DNA of 64,000 nucleotides from Actinotalea sp. Marseille-Q4924 (GTDB lineage: Bacteria; Actinomycetota; Actinomycetes; Actinomycetales; Cellulomonadaceae), in NCBI RefSeq assembly GCF_916618755.1, contig NZ_CAKAKB010000003.1:930001-994000 (forward strand), given 5' to 3'. Below are positions 36,927 to 45,743 of the stretch, piece after piece (the first letter of the stretch is position 1; each line of letters starts with the position of its first letter). The notes under the pieces were generated by a model. It did no database searches. It worked only from the letters and a program-made list of their open reading frames with translations, and was not told the DNA's origin. The translations under genes were made by a program, and so were the position numbers.

Positions 36927-36945
36927 CGTCCCCAGACCGGGGACG
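36927..36945. terminator. Small bidirectional terminator-like hairpin
   Basis: CGTCCCC and GGGGACG form a 7-bp stem with an AGACC loop, between the ends of the proline-rich membrane protein gene and the glucokinase gene. Confidence 0.5.
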
Positions 36946-36965
36946 CTGACTCCGGGAGGACGACG

Positions 36966-37913
36966 TCAGAGGCGCGCGAGGTCCGCGGCTCCCACGATCC
37001 CCGCCTCGTTCCCCATCGACGCGAGCTCGATCCGCGCCTCCGGGTGGTAGCCCCGGGCGGACAGGTGCGTCGCGAAGGCGTCCCGCGCCGGGGCGACGAG
37101 GAGGTCCCCCGCCTCCCCCACGCCGCCGCCGATGACGACGAGCGCGGGGTCCAGGAGGGCGGCGACGCTCGCCGACCCGGCACCGATCCATCTGCCGAGG
37201 TCCGCGAGCAGCGCGATCGCCAGGGGGTCGCCCTCCTGGGCGGCGAGCGTCACGGACGGCCCGCTCACCCGCGCCGGGTCGCCACCGGCGAGCTGGAGGA
37301 GGCGGGCGGCGCGCTCCGGCTGCGTCGCCGCGACCGCCCTGGCCTCGCGCACGAGGGCGGAGCCGGACGCGTACTGCTCCCAGCAGCCGCGTTGACCGCA
37401 GCCGCACAGGTGGCCCTCCGGCACCACGCGCACGTGGCCGACCTCGGCGGCCACGCCCCACGCCCCTCGGACGAGCCGGCCGTCGACGACCACGGCGCCG
37501 CCGAGGCCCGTGCCGACGGTCAGCATGAGCATGTCATCCACGTCCCGGCCCACCCCGAACCGGAACTCGGCCCAGCCGGCCGCGTTGGCGTCGTTCTCCA
37601 CCACGATCTTCAGCTCGGGGCGGTCGAGGATGGCCGCGACCCGCTCGCGCAGGGGGTACGCGCGCCAGGCGACGTTGGGCCCGAACAGCGCCGTGCGGCG
37701 GTCCGAGCTCATGAAGCCGGCGGCCGCGATGCCGAGGGCGCCCACCGGGTGCTGCCCGGACAGCTCCAGGAACAGGTCCGCGACCGCGCGGTCGATCTCC
37801 GCCGGATCCCCGGCCACGGTGTCGCGCTTGGCCTGCGCGAGGATCACGCCGTCCTCGTCGACCACGCCCGCGGCGATCTTCGTCCCGCCGATGTCCACAC
37901 CGATCGTGTCCAT
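36966..37913 (-). CDS. ROK-family glucokinase
   Basis: 315 residues. It phosphorylates glucose (probably with ATP) to glucose 6-phosphate. The phosphate-binding motif GVDIGGTKIAAG is at residues 5-16, VENDANAAGWAEF near 105-117 holds the catalytic Asp, and the ROK zinc motif GHLCGCGQRGCWEQYASG is near 165-182. No polyphosphate-glucokinase sequence features are evident. The ATG at 37913 has GAGGA about 7 bases upstream. A ROK repressor is excluded by the absence of an N-terminal HTH. Confidence 0.92.
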   Translation of the reverse strand: MDTIGVDIGGTKIAAGVVDEDGVILAQAKRDTVAGDPAEIDRAVADLFLELSGQHPVGALGIAAAGFMSSDRRTALFGPNVAWRAYPLRERVAAILDRPELKIVVENDANAAGWAEFRFGVGRDVDDMLMLTVGTGLGGAVVVDGRLVRGAWGVAAEVGHVRVVPEGHLCGCGQRGCWEQYASGSALVREARAVAATQPERAARLLQLAGGDPARVSGPSVTLAAQEGDPLAIALLADLGRWIGAGSASVAALLDPALVVIGGGVGEAGDLLVAPARDAFATHLSARGYHPEARIELASMGNEAGIVGAADLARL

Positions 37914-38117
37914 GCCCGTCCTCGTACCCGGTCTCCTGGCGAGTGCTTCGCCGCACGAGGAGGCTACCGACCGGCGGGGGCGCGCACGCAGGACGACCGG
38001 TGCGTGGCGCCCGACCGGACGCCCCGCGCACGACGGGCGCCCCCGAGCGGCTCTGACGTGGGAAGGTGTCCTCAGAGCGAGCCCCGGGCCCTCCTGCGTC
38101 CCGACCTCGCCAGTCGG

Positions 38118-38123
38118 TAGGGT
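38118..38123 (+). promoter_or_regulatory. -10 box of the fadD-like gene
   Basis: TAGGGT lies 33 bases before the ATG at 38157, giving a leader of about 25 bases with a GGAG stretch at about 38147. Confidence 0.45.
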
Positions 38124-38156
38124 TCGCCCCACCATCCACCTGCCACTGGAGTCAGC

Positions 38157-39977
38157 ATGGACGAGTTCCGTACACCCCTCCTCGTCGAGGTCGACCCCGC
38201 CGAGAACCTCAACACCCTCCTCGCCGCGCGCGTCGCCGGCCAGGGCGACGGGCCGATGATGGAACGCAAGGGCGGTCTGGGCGCGGTGTGGACACCCGTC
38301 AGCGCACGGGAGTTCGACCGCGAGGTCGTCGCCGTGGCGAAGGGCCTCGTGGCCAAGGGCATCGAGCCCGGGCAGTCCGTCGGCATCATGAGCCGGACCC
38401 GGTACGAGTGGACCCTCCTGGACTTCGCGATCTGGGCGGCCGGCGGCGTCACGGTCCCGATCTACGAGACCTCCTCAGCCGAGCAGGTCCAGTGGATCGT
38501 CACCGACGCGAGCGTCCGTCTGCTCGTCGTCGAGTCGGCCGCGCACGCCGCGGTCGTCGACGACGCTCGGCCCAGCGCACCGGACCTCGGGGAGGTCCTC
38601 GTCCTCGACCACGACGGCGTCCAGCAGCTGGTGGAGGCAGGGCGCGCGGTCCCGGACGAGGAGATCGCGCGCCGACGCGCCCTGGCGAACCTCGACGACC
38701 TCGCCACGATCATCTACACCTCCGGGACGACGGGTCGGCCGAAGGGCGTGGAGCTCACCCACGGCAACTTCGTCATCCTCACGAAGAACGCGGTGGCCAA
38801 GCTCGGCAAGGAGGTCTGCCCGCCCGGCTCCCGCACGCTGCTGTTCATGCCGCTCGCGCACGTCTTCGCGCGGTTCATCGAGGTGCTCGTCGTCGCGGCC
38901 GGCGCCACGCTGGGGCACAGCCCCGACACCAAGACCCTCGTGGCGGACCTCGGCGAGTTCCGACCGACCTTCATCCTCTCGGTGCCGCGCGTCTTCGAGA
39001 AGGTCTACAACTCCTCCGAGCAGAAGGCTGCGGCCGGCGGCAAGCGGGCCATCTTCCAGCGTGCCGCGAAGACGGCGATCGTCTATTCGCGGGCCCTGGA
39101 CGAGCCGAAGGGCCCCAGCCCGTGGCTGCGGCTGCAGCACAAGGTCGCGGACGTGCTGGTGCTGTCGAAGATCCGCAAGGCGCTCGGCGGAGAGGCCGAG
39201 TGGGCGATCTCCGGAGGAGCCCCGCTCGGCGAGCGTCTCGGCCACTTCTACCGCGGCGTCGGCCTCAAGGTCCTCGAGGGCTACGGCCTCACCGAGACGA
39301 CGGCGCCCACCACGGTGAACCTGCCCGACGCGACCAAGATCGGGTCGGTCGGTCCCCCGCTCCCCGGTGCGGCGGTACGCGTGGCGGACGACGGCGAGAT
39401 CCTCATGACCGGTCCGCACGTCTTCGGGCGCTACCACAACAACGCCGACGCGACGGTGGAGGCCTTCGACGGTGAGTGGTTCCGCAGCGGCGACCTCGGG
39501 TCGCTCGACACGGACGGCTTCCTGCGGATCACGGGCCGCAAGAAGGAGATCATCGTCACCGCGGCGGGCAAGAACGTCGCGCCCGCCGTGCTCGAGGACC
39601 GGCTCCGCGGTCACCCGCTCGTGAGCCAGGTCGTCGTCGTCGGGGACCAGAAGCCGTTCATCGGCGCGCTGATCACGCTGGACGCCGAGGCCCTGCCCGG
39701 GTGGCTGTCGACGCACGACCTGCCCGAGATGGACGTCGTTGCAGCGGGACGGCACCCCCAGGTCCGCGCCGCGCTGGACCGTGCCGTGGAGCGCACCAAC
39801 CAGGCGGTGTCGCGTGCGGAGTCGATCCGCAAGTACGCGGTGCTCGACACCGACTTCACGATCGAGAACGACTACCTCACGCCGTCGATGAAGGTGAAGC
39901 GCTCGCTCGTCCTCAAGGACTTCGCGGGCGAGGTGGAGGCGCTGTACACGGGCAACGGGTCGGAGTCCCGCGACTGA
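38157..39977 (+). CDS. Long-chain fatty-acyl-CoA ligase (FadD15-like AMP-forming enzyme)
   Basis: 606 residues. It activates a fatty acid to acyl-AMP, then acyl-CoA. Motifs of the ANL superfamily are clear: IIYTSGTTGRPKGVELTH near 182-200, GYGLTETTAPTTVN near 375-388, GEWFRSGDLG near 437-446, and ITGRKKEIIVTAAGKNVAP near 456-475 with the hinge and catalytic Lys region. It is probably peripheral to the membrane. The ATG at 38157 gives MDEFRTPLLVEV, typical of actinobacterial relatives. Position matches fadD15 (Rv2187). A strong terminator follows. Confidence 0.93.
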   Translation: MDEFRTPLLVEVDPAENLNTLLAARVAGQGDGPMMERKGGLGAVWTPVSAREFDREVVAVAKGLVAKGIEPGQSVGIMSRTRYEWTLLDFAIWAAGGVTVPIYETSSAEQVQWIVTDASVRLLVVESAAHAAVVDDARPSAPDLGEVLVLDHDGVQQLVEAGRAVPDEEIARRRALANLDDLATIIYTSGTTGRPKGVELTHGNFVILTKNAVAKLGKEVCPPGSRTLLFMPLAHVFARFIEVLVVAAGATLGHSPDTKTLVADLGEFRPTFILSVPRVFEKVYNSSEQKAAAGGKRAIFQRAAKTAIVYSRALDEPKGPSPWLRLQHKVADVLVLSKIRKALGGEAEWAISGGAPLGERLGHFYRGVGLKVLEGYGLTETTAPTTVNLPDATKIGSVGPPLPGAAVRVADDGEILMTGPHVFGRYHNNADATVEAFDGEWFRSGDLGSLDTDGFLRITGRKKEIIVTAAGKNVAPAVLEDRLRGHPLVSQVVVVGDQKPFIGALITLDAEALPGWLSTHDLPEMDVVAAGRHPQVRAALDRAVERTNQAVSRAESIRKYAVLDTDFTIENDYLTPSMKVKRSLVLKDFAGEVEALYTGNGSESRD

Positions 39978-39987
39978 GCACGTCCGG

Positions 39988-40020
39988 CGCGCGCGGCCCC
40001 GACCGATGGGGCCGCGCGCG
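39988..40020 (+). terminator. Intrinsic terminator after the fadD-like gene
   Basis: A perfect 13-bp stem (CGCGCGCGGCCCC and complement) with a GACCGAT loop starts 11 bases after the stop. It also lies beyond the stop of the convergent small Cys-rich gene. Confidence 0.88.
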
Positions 40021-40052
40021 TCGCGCTGTGCCCGGAGCAGGGGCGCCGAGCC

Positions 40053-40238
40053 TCACAGACCGGTCGCGAGCCGCAGCGGGGGGACGAGCCCCGAGCCGGC
40101 CAGCACGGCGATCGCGCCCTGCTCCGCCAGGTCGAGCTCGACGGCCACGCTGGGGCGGACGGGGATCGTCAGGAAGGTGACGACGCAGTCGCTGCAGGCG
40201 TCACCGCGGGCAGTGCAGGAGTCACAGTCGATCATCAT
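40053..40238 (-). CDS. Small cysteine-rich protein, conserved actinobacterial type
   Basis: 61 residues. The N-terminus MMIDCDSCTARGDACSDC carries two CxxC pairs, which should bind Zn or Fe. A hydrophobic segment follows, and the C-terminus LAGSGLVPPLRL resembles small actinobacterial proteins I recall from the same location; no function is known. The ATG at 40238 follows TAGCGT by 7 bases. It is divergent from the exonuclease/GIY-YIG gene. It is too short for confident family assignment, but the Cys pattern and clear promoter support it. Confidence 0.75.
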   Translation of the reverse strand: MMIDCDSCTARGDACSDCVVTFLTIPVRPSVAVELDLAEQGAIAVLAGSGLVPPLRLATGL

Positions 40239-40245
40239 GACCCGC

Positions 40246-40251
40246 ACGCTA
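40246..40251 (-). promoter_or_regulatory. Leaderless-type -10 box of the small Cys-rich gene
   Basis: TAGCGT on the minus strand ends 7 bases before the ATG at 40238. The divergent promoter TACCGT (40304-40309) lies about 55 bases away. Confidence 0.5.
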
Positions 40252-40303
40252 GGTCCGACCACCGACACGAGCGTGTCCGCCGTCCGGTGTCGGTGGCGCG
40301 TCC

Positions 40304-40309
40304 TACCGT
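40304..40309 (+). promoter_or_regulatory. Leaderless-type -10 box of the exonuclease/GIY-YIG gene
   Basis: TACCGT ends 7 bases before the ATG at 40317, with no Shine-Dalgarno. Confidence 0.5.
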
Positions 40310-40316
40310 CTGCGCC

Positions 40317-42086
40317 ATGGCGACAGCAGCACCGGTGCAGCCGACCTTCGACACCTTCGACGCAGGGGTCACCCCGCTGCGTGAGGTGACCTTCGTCGTC
40401 GTCGACCTGGAGACGACCGGGGGCAGCCCGCAGACGTGCGGCATCACGGAGATCGGCGCCGTGCGCGTCCGAGGTGGCGAGGTGCTCGGCGAGCTGCAGA
40501 CGCTCGTGGACCCCGGCACGCCGGTGCCCGCCACCATCGCCGCGCTCACCGGCATCACGACGTCCATGGTCCGCGGGGCACCGACGATCGCGGAGGTCCT
40601 GCCGTCGTTCCTCGAGTTCGCCCGCGGCGCGGTGCTCGTCGCGCACAACGCGCCGTTCGACATGGGGTTCCTGCGCGCCGCGGCCGCTGCGCACGGGCAC
40701 GCGTGGCCCGACGCCCGGGTCGTCGACACGGTGGCCCTCGCCCGCCGGGCGCTCACCCGCGACGAGGTCCCCAACAACAAGCTGTCGACGCTCGCCGCGT
40801 ACTTCCGCGCCGCCGTCACGCCCGTCCACCGCGCGCTGGACGACGCGCGCGCCACGGTGGACGTCCTGCACGGGCTCCTGGACCGGCTCGGGGCGCTCGG
40901 CGTCACCACGCTCGAGGACCTGGCCACCGCAGCGGACCCGGTGCCGGCCGCTCGTCGGCAGCGGCGGCACCTGGCCGACGGGCTGCCCGACGCGCCCGGC
41001 GTCTACCAGTTCGTCGACGGACGGGGCGAGGTGCTCTACGTCGGGACCTCGACCAGCATCCGCACCCGCGTCCGGTCGTACTTCACGGCAGCGGAGTCGC
41101 GTCGCCGCATGACCGAGATGGTCATGCTGGCGGAGCGGGTCGACCCCGTGGTGTGCGGCACGGTCCTGGAGGCGCGCGTGCGGGAGCTGCGGCTCATCGC
41201 CGAGCACAGCCCGAGGTACAACCGACGCTCCCGCTTCCCGGAACGGCAGCCGTGGGTGCGCCTGACCGTCGAGCCGTTCCCCCGCCTGTCGGTGGTCCGG
41301 GACCTCGGCGGCCCGGACCGCACCGAGGGTGCCACGCACATCGGCCCCTTCGGCTCCCGCGCCGTGGCGCAGCTCGCGGTGGACGCGCTGCACGCCGCGT
41401 TCGCCTTGCGTCAGTGCACCGGCAGGCTGCCTGCCACGCCGTCGCCGCGAGCCTCCGCGTGCGCGCTGGCGGGCATGGGGCGCTGCGGCGCGCCGTGCAC
41501 CGGCGCGCAGGGCACAGCCGGCTACGCCCTCGTCGCCGACAGCGTCCGGACGGCCATGGTCGCGGACCCGGAGCAGGTGGTCGACGCCCACGCCCGCCGG
41601 ATCGCCGTCCTTGCCCTGGAGGAGCGGTTCGAGGAGGCCGCGGCGGTCCGGGACCGCCTGGAGGCGTTCCTGCGCGGCGCCGCGCGTGCGCAGCGCTCGC
41701 GTCGCCTCGCCGCGGTCCCCCAGCTGGTGGCGGCACGCCGGACCGACGCCGGGGGCTGGGAGGTCGTCGTCGTGCGGCACGGTCGCCTGTGCGCGACGGC
41801 GACGACGCCGCCACGCACGGACCCGCGCGCGACCATCGACGCGCTCGTCGCGACGGCCGAGGAGGTGGAGCCGCCGGTCCTGCCGGCAGGCCGCGGCCAC
41901 CCGGAGGAGGTGGACCTCGTGCTCGCCTGGCTCGAGCAGGACGGTGTCCGGCTCGTCGAGGTCGGTGAGGGCTGGGCGTGCCCTGTCCGCGGGGCGGAGG
42001 CCTACCGCGTCCCGGGCACCTCGCCGGCCGTCGTGGCGGTCACCGTGGGGAGGTCGTCGGACGCCGCGGTGCCCGTCACGGCATGA
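40317..42086 (+). CDS. DEDDh 3'-5' exonuclease fused to UvrC-like GIY-YIG nuclease domain
   Basis: 589 residues. The N-terminal DnaQ-type exonuclease (about 22-190) has VVDLETTGG, AHNAPFDMGFL and HRALDDARATVDVL, supplying the D-E-D-H-D residues. A GIY-YIG domain (about 225-310) has GVYQFVDGRGEVLYVGTSTSIRTR-type sequence (GVYQF...LYVGTS), and EARVRELRLI carries the metal Glu. A UVR-like motif (EERFEEAAAVRDRLEAF) near 445 could contact UvrB. The RNase H-like and HhH parts of true UvrC are missing. It corresponds to Rv2191. A role in DNA repair or processing is inferred. Confidence 0.9.
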   Translation: MATAAPVQPTFDTFDAGVTPLREVTFVVVDLETTGGSPQTCGITEIGAVRVRGGEVLGELQTLVDPGTPVPATIAALTGITTSMVRGAPTIAEVLPSFLEFARGAVLVAHNAPFDMGFLRAAAAAHGHAWPDARVVDTVALARRALTRDEVPNNKLSTLAAYFRAAVTPVHRALDDARATVDVLHGLLDRLGALGVTTLEDLATAADPVPAARRQRRHLADGLPDAPGVYQFVDGRGEVLYVGTSTSIRTRVRSYFTAAESRRRMTEMVMLAERVDPVVCGTVLEARVRELRLIAEHSPRYNRRSRFPERQPWVRLTVEPFPRLSVVRDLGGPDRTEGATHIGPFGSRAVAQLAVDALHAAFALRQCTGRLPATPSPRASACALAGMGRCGAPCTGAQGTAGYALVADSVRTAMVADPEQVVDAHARRIAVLALEERFEEAAAVRDRLEAFLRGAARAQRSRRLAAVPQLVAARRTDAGGWEVVVVRHGRLCATATTPPRTDPRATIDALVATAEEVEPPVLPAGRGHPEEVDLVLAWLEQDGVRLVEVGEGWACPVRGAEAYRVPGTSPAVVAVTVGRSSDAAVPVTA

Positions 42087-42115
42087 TGAGTGCCACGACC
42101 ACCAGGAGGAACGTC

Positions 42116-42397
42116 ATGATCACCGCCATCGTCCTCATCGACACCGACCCGGCGCGCATCCCCGAGATCGCCGCCCAGGTCGCCGAGATCGCGGGCGTCA
42201 GCGAGGTCTACTCCGTGACGGGCGAGGTGGACCTCGTCGCCATGGTGCGCGTCCGCGAGCACGAGAAGCTCGCCGACGTCATCGCGGACAGCATCAGCAA
42301 GGTCGACGGCGTCCTGCGCACCCAGACGTACATCGCGTTCCGTGCCTACTCCGAGCACGACCTGGAGGAGGCGTTCGACCTGGGTCTGGGCGACTGA
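42116..42397 (+). CDS. Lrp/AsnC-type ligand-binding (RAM) domain protein without HTH
   Basis: 93 residues. The whole protein is a single RAM/SAM ligand-binding domain: AIVLIDTDPARIPEIAA, then GVSEVYSVTGEVDLVAMVRV and TQTYIAFRAYSEHDL. The DNA-binding half of Lrp regulators is missing, so it may sense amino acids and act on a partner. The ATG at 42116 has an AGGAGGA box 5 bases upstream. It follows the exonuclease gene by 29 bases and is convergent with trpD. Confidence 0.88.
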   Translation: MITAIVLIDTDPARIPEIAAQVAEIAGVSEVYSVTGEVDLVAMVRVREHEKLADVIADSISKVDGVLRTQTYIAFRAYSEHDLEEAFDLGLGD

Positions 42398-42427
42398 GGG
42401 GACACCCGGCCCAGGGCAGGGCGCGGC

Positions 42428-43480
42428 TCAGGCGTTCGAGGCCGAGACCCACCGCTCCAGCACCGCTGCCGCTCCCCCGTCGTCGACGGCGGCCGCGGCC
42501 GTGGCCAGGCCCGCCCGGAGGCGCTCGACGAGGCCGCCCTCGCCGGCTCCCGGCGTCGAGCCCTCCGCGACGAGCGCCGCGGCGGCGTTGAGGAGCACCG
42601 TCTCGCGCACCGGCCCCGGCTCCCCCTCGAGGAGCCGCCGGACCACGTCCGCGTTGTGCTCCGGGGACCCTCCGCGCAGGTCCTCCACCGCGATGGCCGT
42701 GAGACCGAGGTCGGCGGCCGGGTCGAGCACGTGCTCCTCGACCTGCCCGTCACGGACCCACCACACGTGCGCGGGTCCCGTGGCGGCGAGCTCGTCGAGC
42801 CCGCCGTGCCCCCGGAAGACCAGCGCCGAGGTGCCGCGCTCCGCCAGCACGCCGGCCATGAGCACCGCCATCCGGGCGTCCGGCACGCCCAGCGCCGCCG
42901 CAGCCGGCTGAGCGGGGTTCGTCAGGGGGCCGAGGATGTTGAACGCCGTCGGGACGCCGAGCTCGCGTCGCGTCGGCGCGGCGTGGCGCATCGCCGGGTG
43001 GAAGACCTGGGCGAAGCAGAAGGTGATGCCCACCTCGCTCGCCAGCTCCGCGACGCGCTGCGGCGGGTGGTCGAGCCGCAGACCCAGCGCCTCGAGGACG
43101 TCGGCCGTGCCGCTCGACGACGAGGCCGCGCGACCTCCGTGCTTGACGACACGCACGCCGGCCCCCGCGACGACCAGGGCGGCCATCGTGGAGATGTTGA
43201 CCGTGTGGTGCATGTCGCCGCCCGTGCCGACGATGTCGACCGCCCGGCCCGGCACCTCGATGCGGTGCGCGTGCGCCAGCATCTCGTCGACGAGGCCGCT
43301 GACCTCGTCCACCGTCTCCCCCTTGGCCCGGAGCGCCACCAGGAACGCGGCGAGCTGCACCGGCGACGCCTCGCCGGCCATCACCTGCCCCATGGCCCAC
43401 GCGGCGTCCTCGGCAGCGAGGTCCTCACGGGCGAGGAGCCGCGCGAGCAGGCCGCTCCACGACCGGTCCGCGCCGGACAT
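42428..43480 (-). CDS. trpD: Anthranilate phosphoribosyltransferase
   Basis: 350 residues. It transfers the phosphoribosyl group of PRPP to anthranilate in tryptophan synthesis. The PRPP loop [21 protein letters not shown], given here in part as [14 protein letters not shown], is near residues 83-96; [16 protein letters not shown] and [10 protein letters not shown] follow. The ATG at 43480 shares a base with the stop of the upstream receiver-like gene (TGATG). The other trp genes are not in the window, as in M. tuberculosis where trpD (Rv2192c) also lies beside ctaE. Confidence 0.95.
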   Translation of the reverse strand: MSGADRSWSGLLARLLAREDLAAEDAAWAMGQVMAGEASPVQLAAFLVALRAKGETVDEVSGLVDEMLAHAHRIEVPGRAVDIVGTGGDMHHTVNISTMAALVVAGAGVRVVKHGGRAASSSSGTADVLEALGLRLDHPPQRVAELASEVGITFCFAQVFHPAMRHAAPTRRELGVPTAFNILGPLTNPAQPAAAALGVPDARMAVLMAGVLAERGTSALVFRGHGGLDELAATGPAHVWWVRDGQVEEHVLDPAADLGLTAIAVEDLRGGSPEHNADVVRRLLEGEPGPVRETVLLNAAAALVAEGSTPGAGEGGLVERLRAGLATAAAAVDDGGAAAVLERWVSASNA

Positions 43481-43923
43481 CACACCGCGTGCGAGCCGCG
43501 CAGGACCCCTGCGACCGCGTCCTGCACGACGATCGGGTCCAGCGGCCGCGAGACGACCGCGTCCGCGCCCGTCCACGAGGCGAGCCAGGCGTCCTGCGGG
43601 CGGCCGATGAGCAGCAGCACGGGCGGGCAGCGGAAGATCTCGTCCTTGAGCTGGCGGCACAGGCCCATGCCGCCGTTCTTCGCGGCCTCCCCGTCGAGAA
43701 TCAGCAGGTCCAGGCCGCCGGCGTCGACCGTGGAGATGGCGACCTCGGCCGTCGCCACCTCGACCCACTCGATCGGCGGCAGGTCACGGGCGACCCGGCG
43801 ACCGACGGCCAGGCGGACGGCCTCCCGGGTGCCGGCGTGGGAGCTGTAGAGCAGCACACGCAGGGCCGCCGGAGCCGTGCCGGCGTCCTGGTCCCACTCG
43901 TCGTGCACGTCCGTCGTGGCCAT
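43480..43923 (-). CDS. Stand-alone response-regulator receiver-like protein
   Basis: 147 residues. A CheY-like fold spans about residues 20-140: [19 protein letters not shown], then [18 protein letters not shown] with a candidate phospho-Asp, and [12 protein letters not shown]. The conserved Lys after beta-5 appears as Arg (SRPLDP), and the acidic pair near the N-terminus is missing, so phosphorylation is doubtful. No output domain is attached. It is translationally coupled to trpD. The ATG at 43923 begins [10 protein letters not shown]. Confidence 0.8.
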   Translation of the reverse strand: MATTDVHDEWDQDAGTAPAALRVLLYSSHAGTREAVRLAVGRRVARDLPPIEWVEVATAEVAISTVDAGGLDLLILDGEAAKNGGMGLCRQLKDEIFRCPPVLLLIGRPQDAWLASWTGADAVVSRPLDPIVVQDAVAGVLRGSHAV

Positions 43924-44189
43924 CCTCGCCTCACTCGTTCTCGACCGATGCGGTGGGCCGCCCCACCAGCGCCTCATCTTGGCACGGACGGGGACCGCAG
44001 GACCGCAGGGGGCGACCGCCCCGGGGCAGGCGGCGGCGCCCGTCCGCGAACCGCTCCGGCGCCGTGCGACCTGCGGTCCGGACGCCGGCAGCCGCGACGT
44101 GGCGGGGCGCGCCGGGAGGCCCTGAGCCGGTACTGAGACCGCCGGGACGCGCGGTCGGGCCCTTGGTCCCACTCGGCACGCTCGTCCGC

Positions 44190-44195
44190 CATAAT
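44190..44195 (+). promoter_or_regulatory. Leaderless-type -10 box of ctaE
   Basis: CATAAT ends 6 bases before the GTG at 44202. The rest of the 278-bp divergent region shows no strong inverted repeat or known operator. Confidence 0.5.
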
Positions 44196-44201
44196 GACGG
44201 G

Positions 44202-44840
44202 GTGTCAACTACGACGGCTGCGATCTCCGCCCCACCGCACCTGAGCGTCAACCGGCCCAACCCGGTGTCGGTCGGCACCATCGTGTGGCTCGCGAGCGAG
44301 CTGATGTTCTTCGCGGGCCTGTTCGCGATGTACTTCACGCTCCGCTCGACGGTGCCCGAGGTGTGGGCCGCCGAGACCCCCGAGCTCAACCTGACGTTCG
44401 CCGCGATCAACACCACCGTCCTGGTGCTGAGCTCGATCACGTGCCAGATGGGCGTGTGGGCCGCGGAGCGCTTCCAGCCGTACCGGACCGGGAAGGTGCT
44501 CGAGGTCAACCGCTGGGGCATGACCGAGTGGATGACCCTGACCTTCATCATGGGGTCGGTCTTCATCGCGGGTCAGGTCTTCGAGTACGCCGAGCTCGTC
44601 GAGCACGGGCTGACCATCTCCTCGAGCCCGTACGGCTCCGTCTTCTACCTGACGACCGGCTTCCACGGCCTCCACGTCGTCGGTGGGCTGATCGCCTTCC
44701 TCTTCGTGCTCGGCCGGGCGTTCTCCGCCCGTCGGTTCGGGCACCACGAGGCGACGACGGCCATCGTCACGTCGTACTACTGGCACTTCGTCGACGTGGT
44801 GTGGATCGCGCTCTTCTTCGCGATCTACATCATCCGCTGA
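44202..44840 (+). CDS. ctaE: Cytochrome c oxidase subunit III (aa3-type)
   Basis: 212 residues with five membrane helices. The family motifs [28 protein letters not shown] and [14 protein letters not shown] are present. It is a structural subunit of the terminal oxidase; the catalytic subunits ctaC and ctaD are encoded 7 kb away on the opposite strand. The GTG at 44202 is leaderless after CATAAT. It heads a run with qcrCAB, as in other actinobacteria, where bc1 and aa3 form one supercomplex. Confidence 0.96.
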   Translation: MSTTTAAISAPPHLSVNRPNPVSVGTIVWLASELMFFAGLFAMYFTLRSTVPEVWAAETPELNLTFAAINTTVLVLSSITCQMGVWAAERFQPYRTGKVLEVNRWGMTEWMTLTFIMGSVFIAGQVFEYAELVEHGLTISSSPYGSVFYLTTGFHGLHVVGGLIAFLFVLGRAFSARRFGHHEATTAIVTSYYWHFVDVVWIALFFAIYIIR

Positions 44841-44865
44841 CGCGATCATGATCGTGCGTCAGCGG
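44834..44865 (+). terminator. Hairpin between ctaE and qcrC
   Basis: CCGCTGACGC and GCGTCAGCGG form a perfect 10-bp stem that includes the ctaE stop codon. The 12-base loop contains GATCATGATC, itself a palindrome. It may attenuate transcription into qcrCAB or stabilise the ctaE 3' end. Confidence 0.6.
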
Positions 44866-44963
44866 GAAGGCACCGTCGCACCAGACCGCCGCGGTGGGCA
44901 CCCGCCGCGCAGGACCGACCGTCCCGGCAGGCAGGACGGCAGGAACGAGATGAGGACCGCTTC

Positions 44964-45743
44964 GTGAAGGCCATCGCCGCCCGCAGGCACCACCGGTTCG
45001 CCCCGGCCGTGCTCCTCGCGCTGGCGCTCGTCCTGACCGGAGGGCTGTACGCGGCCCTCGCTCCGAGCGCAGAGGGCGCCGCGGCGCCGACCACCGACGA
45101 CGTCGAGGCGGGTCGCGCGCTGTTCGTCGCCAACTGCGCCACGTGCCACGGGGTCAACGCCGAGGGGCGCGACGGCAACCCGACGCTCATCGGTGTCGGA
45201 GCCGCCTCCGTCGACTTCCAGGTCAGCACGGGTCGGATGCCGATGCAGGTCGAGGGACCCCAGGCGGCTGCCAAGCCGCCGCAGTTCGACCGGGAGGAGA
45301 TCAACCAGCTCGCCGCCTACGTGGCGAGCCTGGGTCCCGGCCCCGCCATCCCGAGCGCCGAGCAGGTCGACCCCGACCTCGGTGACGCGTCGAACGGCAT
45401 GGCGATCTTCCGGACCAACTGCGCGATGTGCCACGGCGCGATCGGCGCCGGTGGCGCGCTGTCCGAGGGCAAGTACGCCCCGGCGCTCGCCGGTTCGACC
45501 CCGACGGAGATCTACGAGGCCATGCTCACCGGGCCCCAGTCGATGCCCGTCTTCAACGACGCCAACATCACCCCGGAGGAGAAGCGCGACGTGATCGCCT
45601 TCCTCGAGGAGCAGAAGAACGGCTCCCCCGGCGGCACCACGCTCGGCTCGATCGGGCCGGTCGGTGAGGGCATCTGGATCTGGGTGGTCGGCATGGGCCT
45701 GCTGATCGCCTCCGCCGTGTGGATCGGAGCGAAGTCGTCATGA
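44964..45743 (+). CDS. qcrC: Diheme cytochrome c subunit of the bc1 complex
   Basis: 259 residues. An N-terminal membrane anchor (about 13-33), two CxxCH haem c sites (CATCH at 58-62, CAMCH at 153-157) with distal Met ligands (GRMPM, QSMPVF), and a C-terminal helix (about 235-255). It passes electrons from the Rieske centre directly to the oxidase CuA, replacing soluble cytochrome c. The GTG at 44964 has GAGGA about 7 bases upstream. The stop overlaps the qcrA ATG (ATGA). Confidence 0.96.
   Translation: MKAIAARRHHRFAPAVLLALALVLTGGLYAALAPSAEGAAAPTTDDVEAGRALFVANCATCHGVNAEGRDGNPTLIGVGAASVDFQVSTGRMPMQVEGPQAAAKPPQFDREEINQLAAYVASLGPGPAIPSAEQVDPDLGDASNGMAIFRTNCAMCHGAIGAGGALSEGKYAPALAGSTPTEIYEAMLTGPQSMPVFNDANITPEEKRDVIAFLEEQKNGSPGGTTLGSIGPVGEGIWIWVVGMGLLIASAVWIGAKSS

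Noticed and set aside
44844-44855. GATCATGATC as a DnaA or methylation-related regulatory site
   Set aside because: It is a short palindrome in a hairpin loop; it does not match a DnaA box and stands alone.
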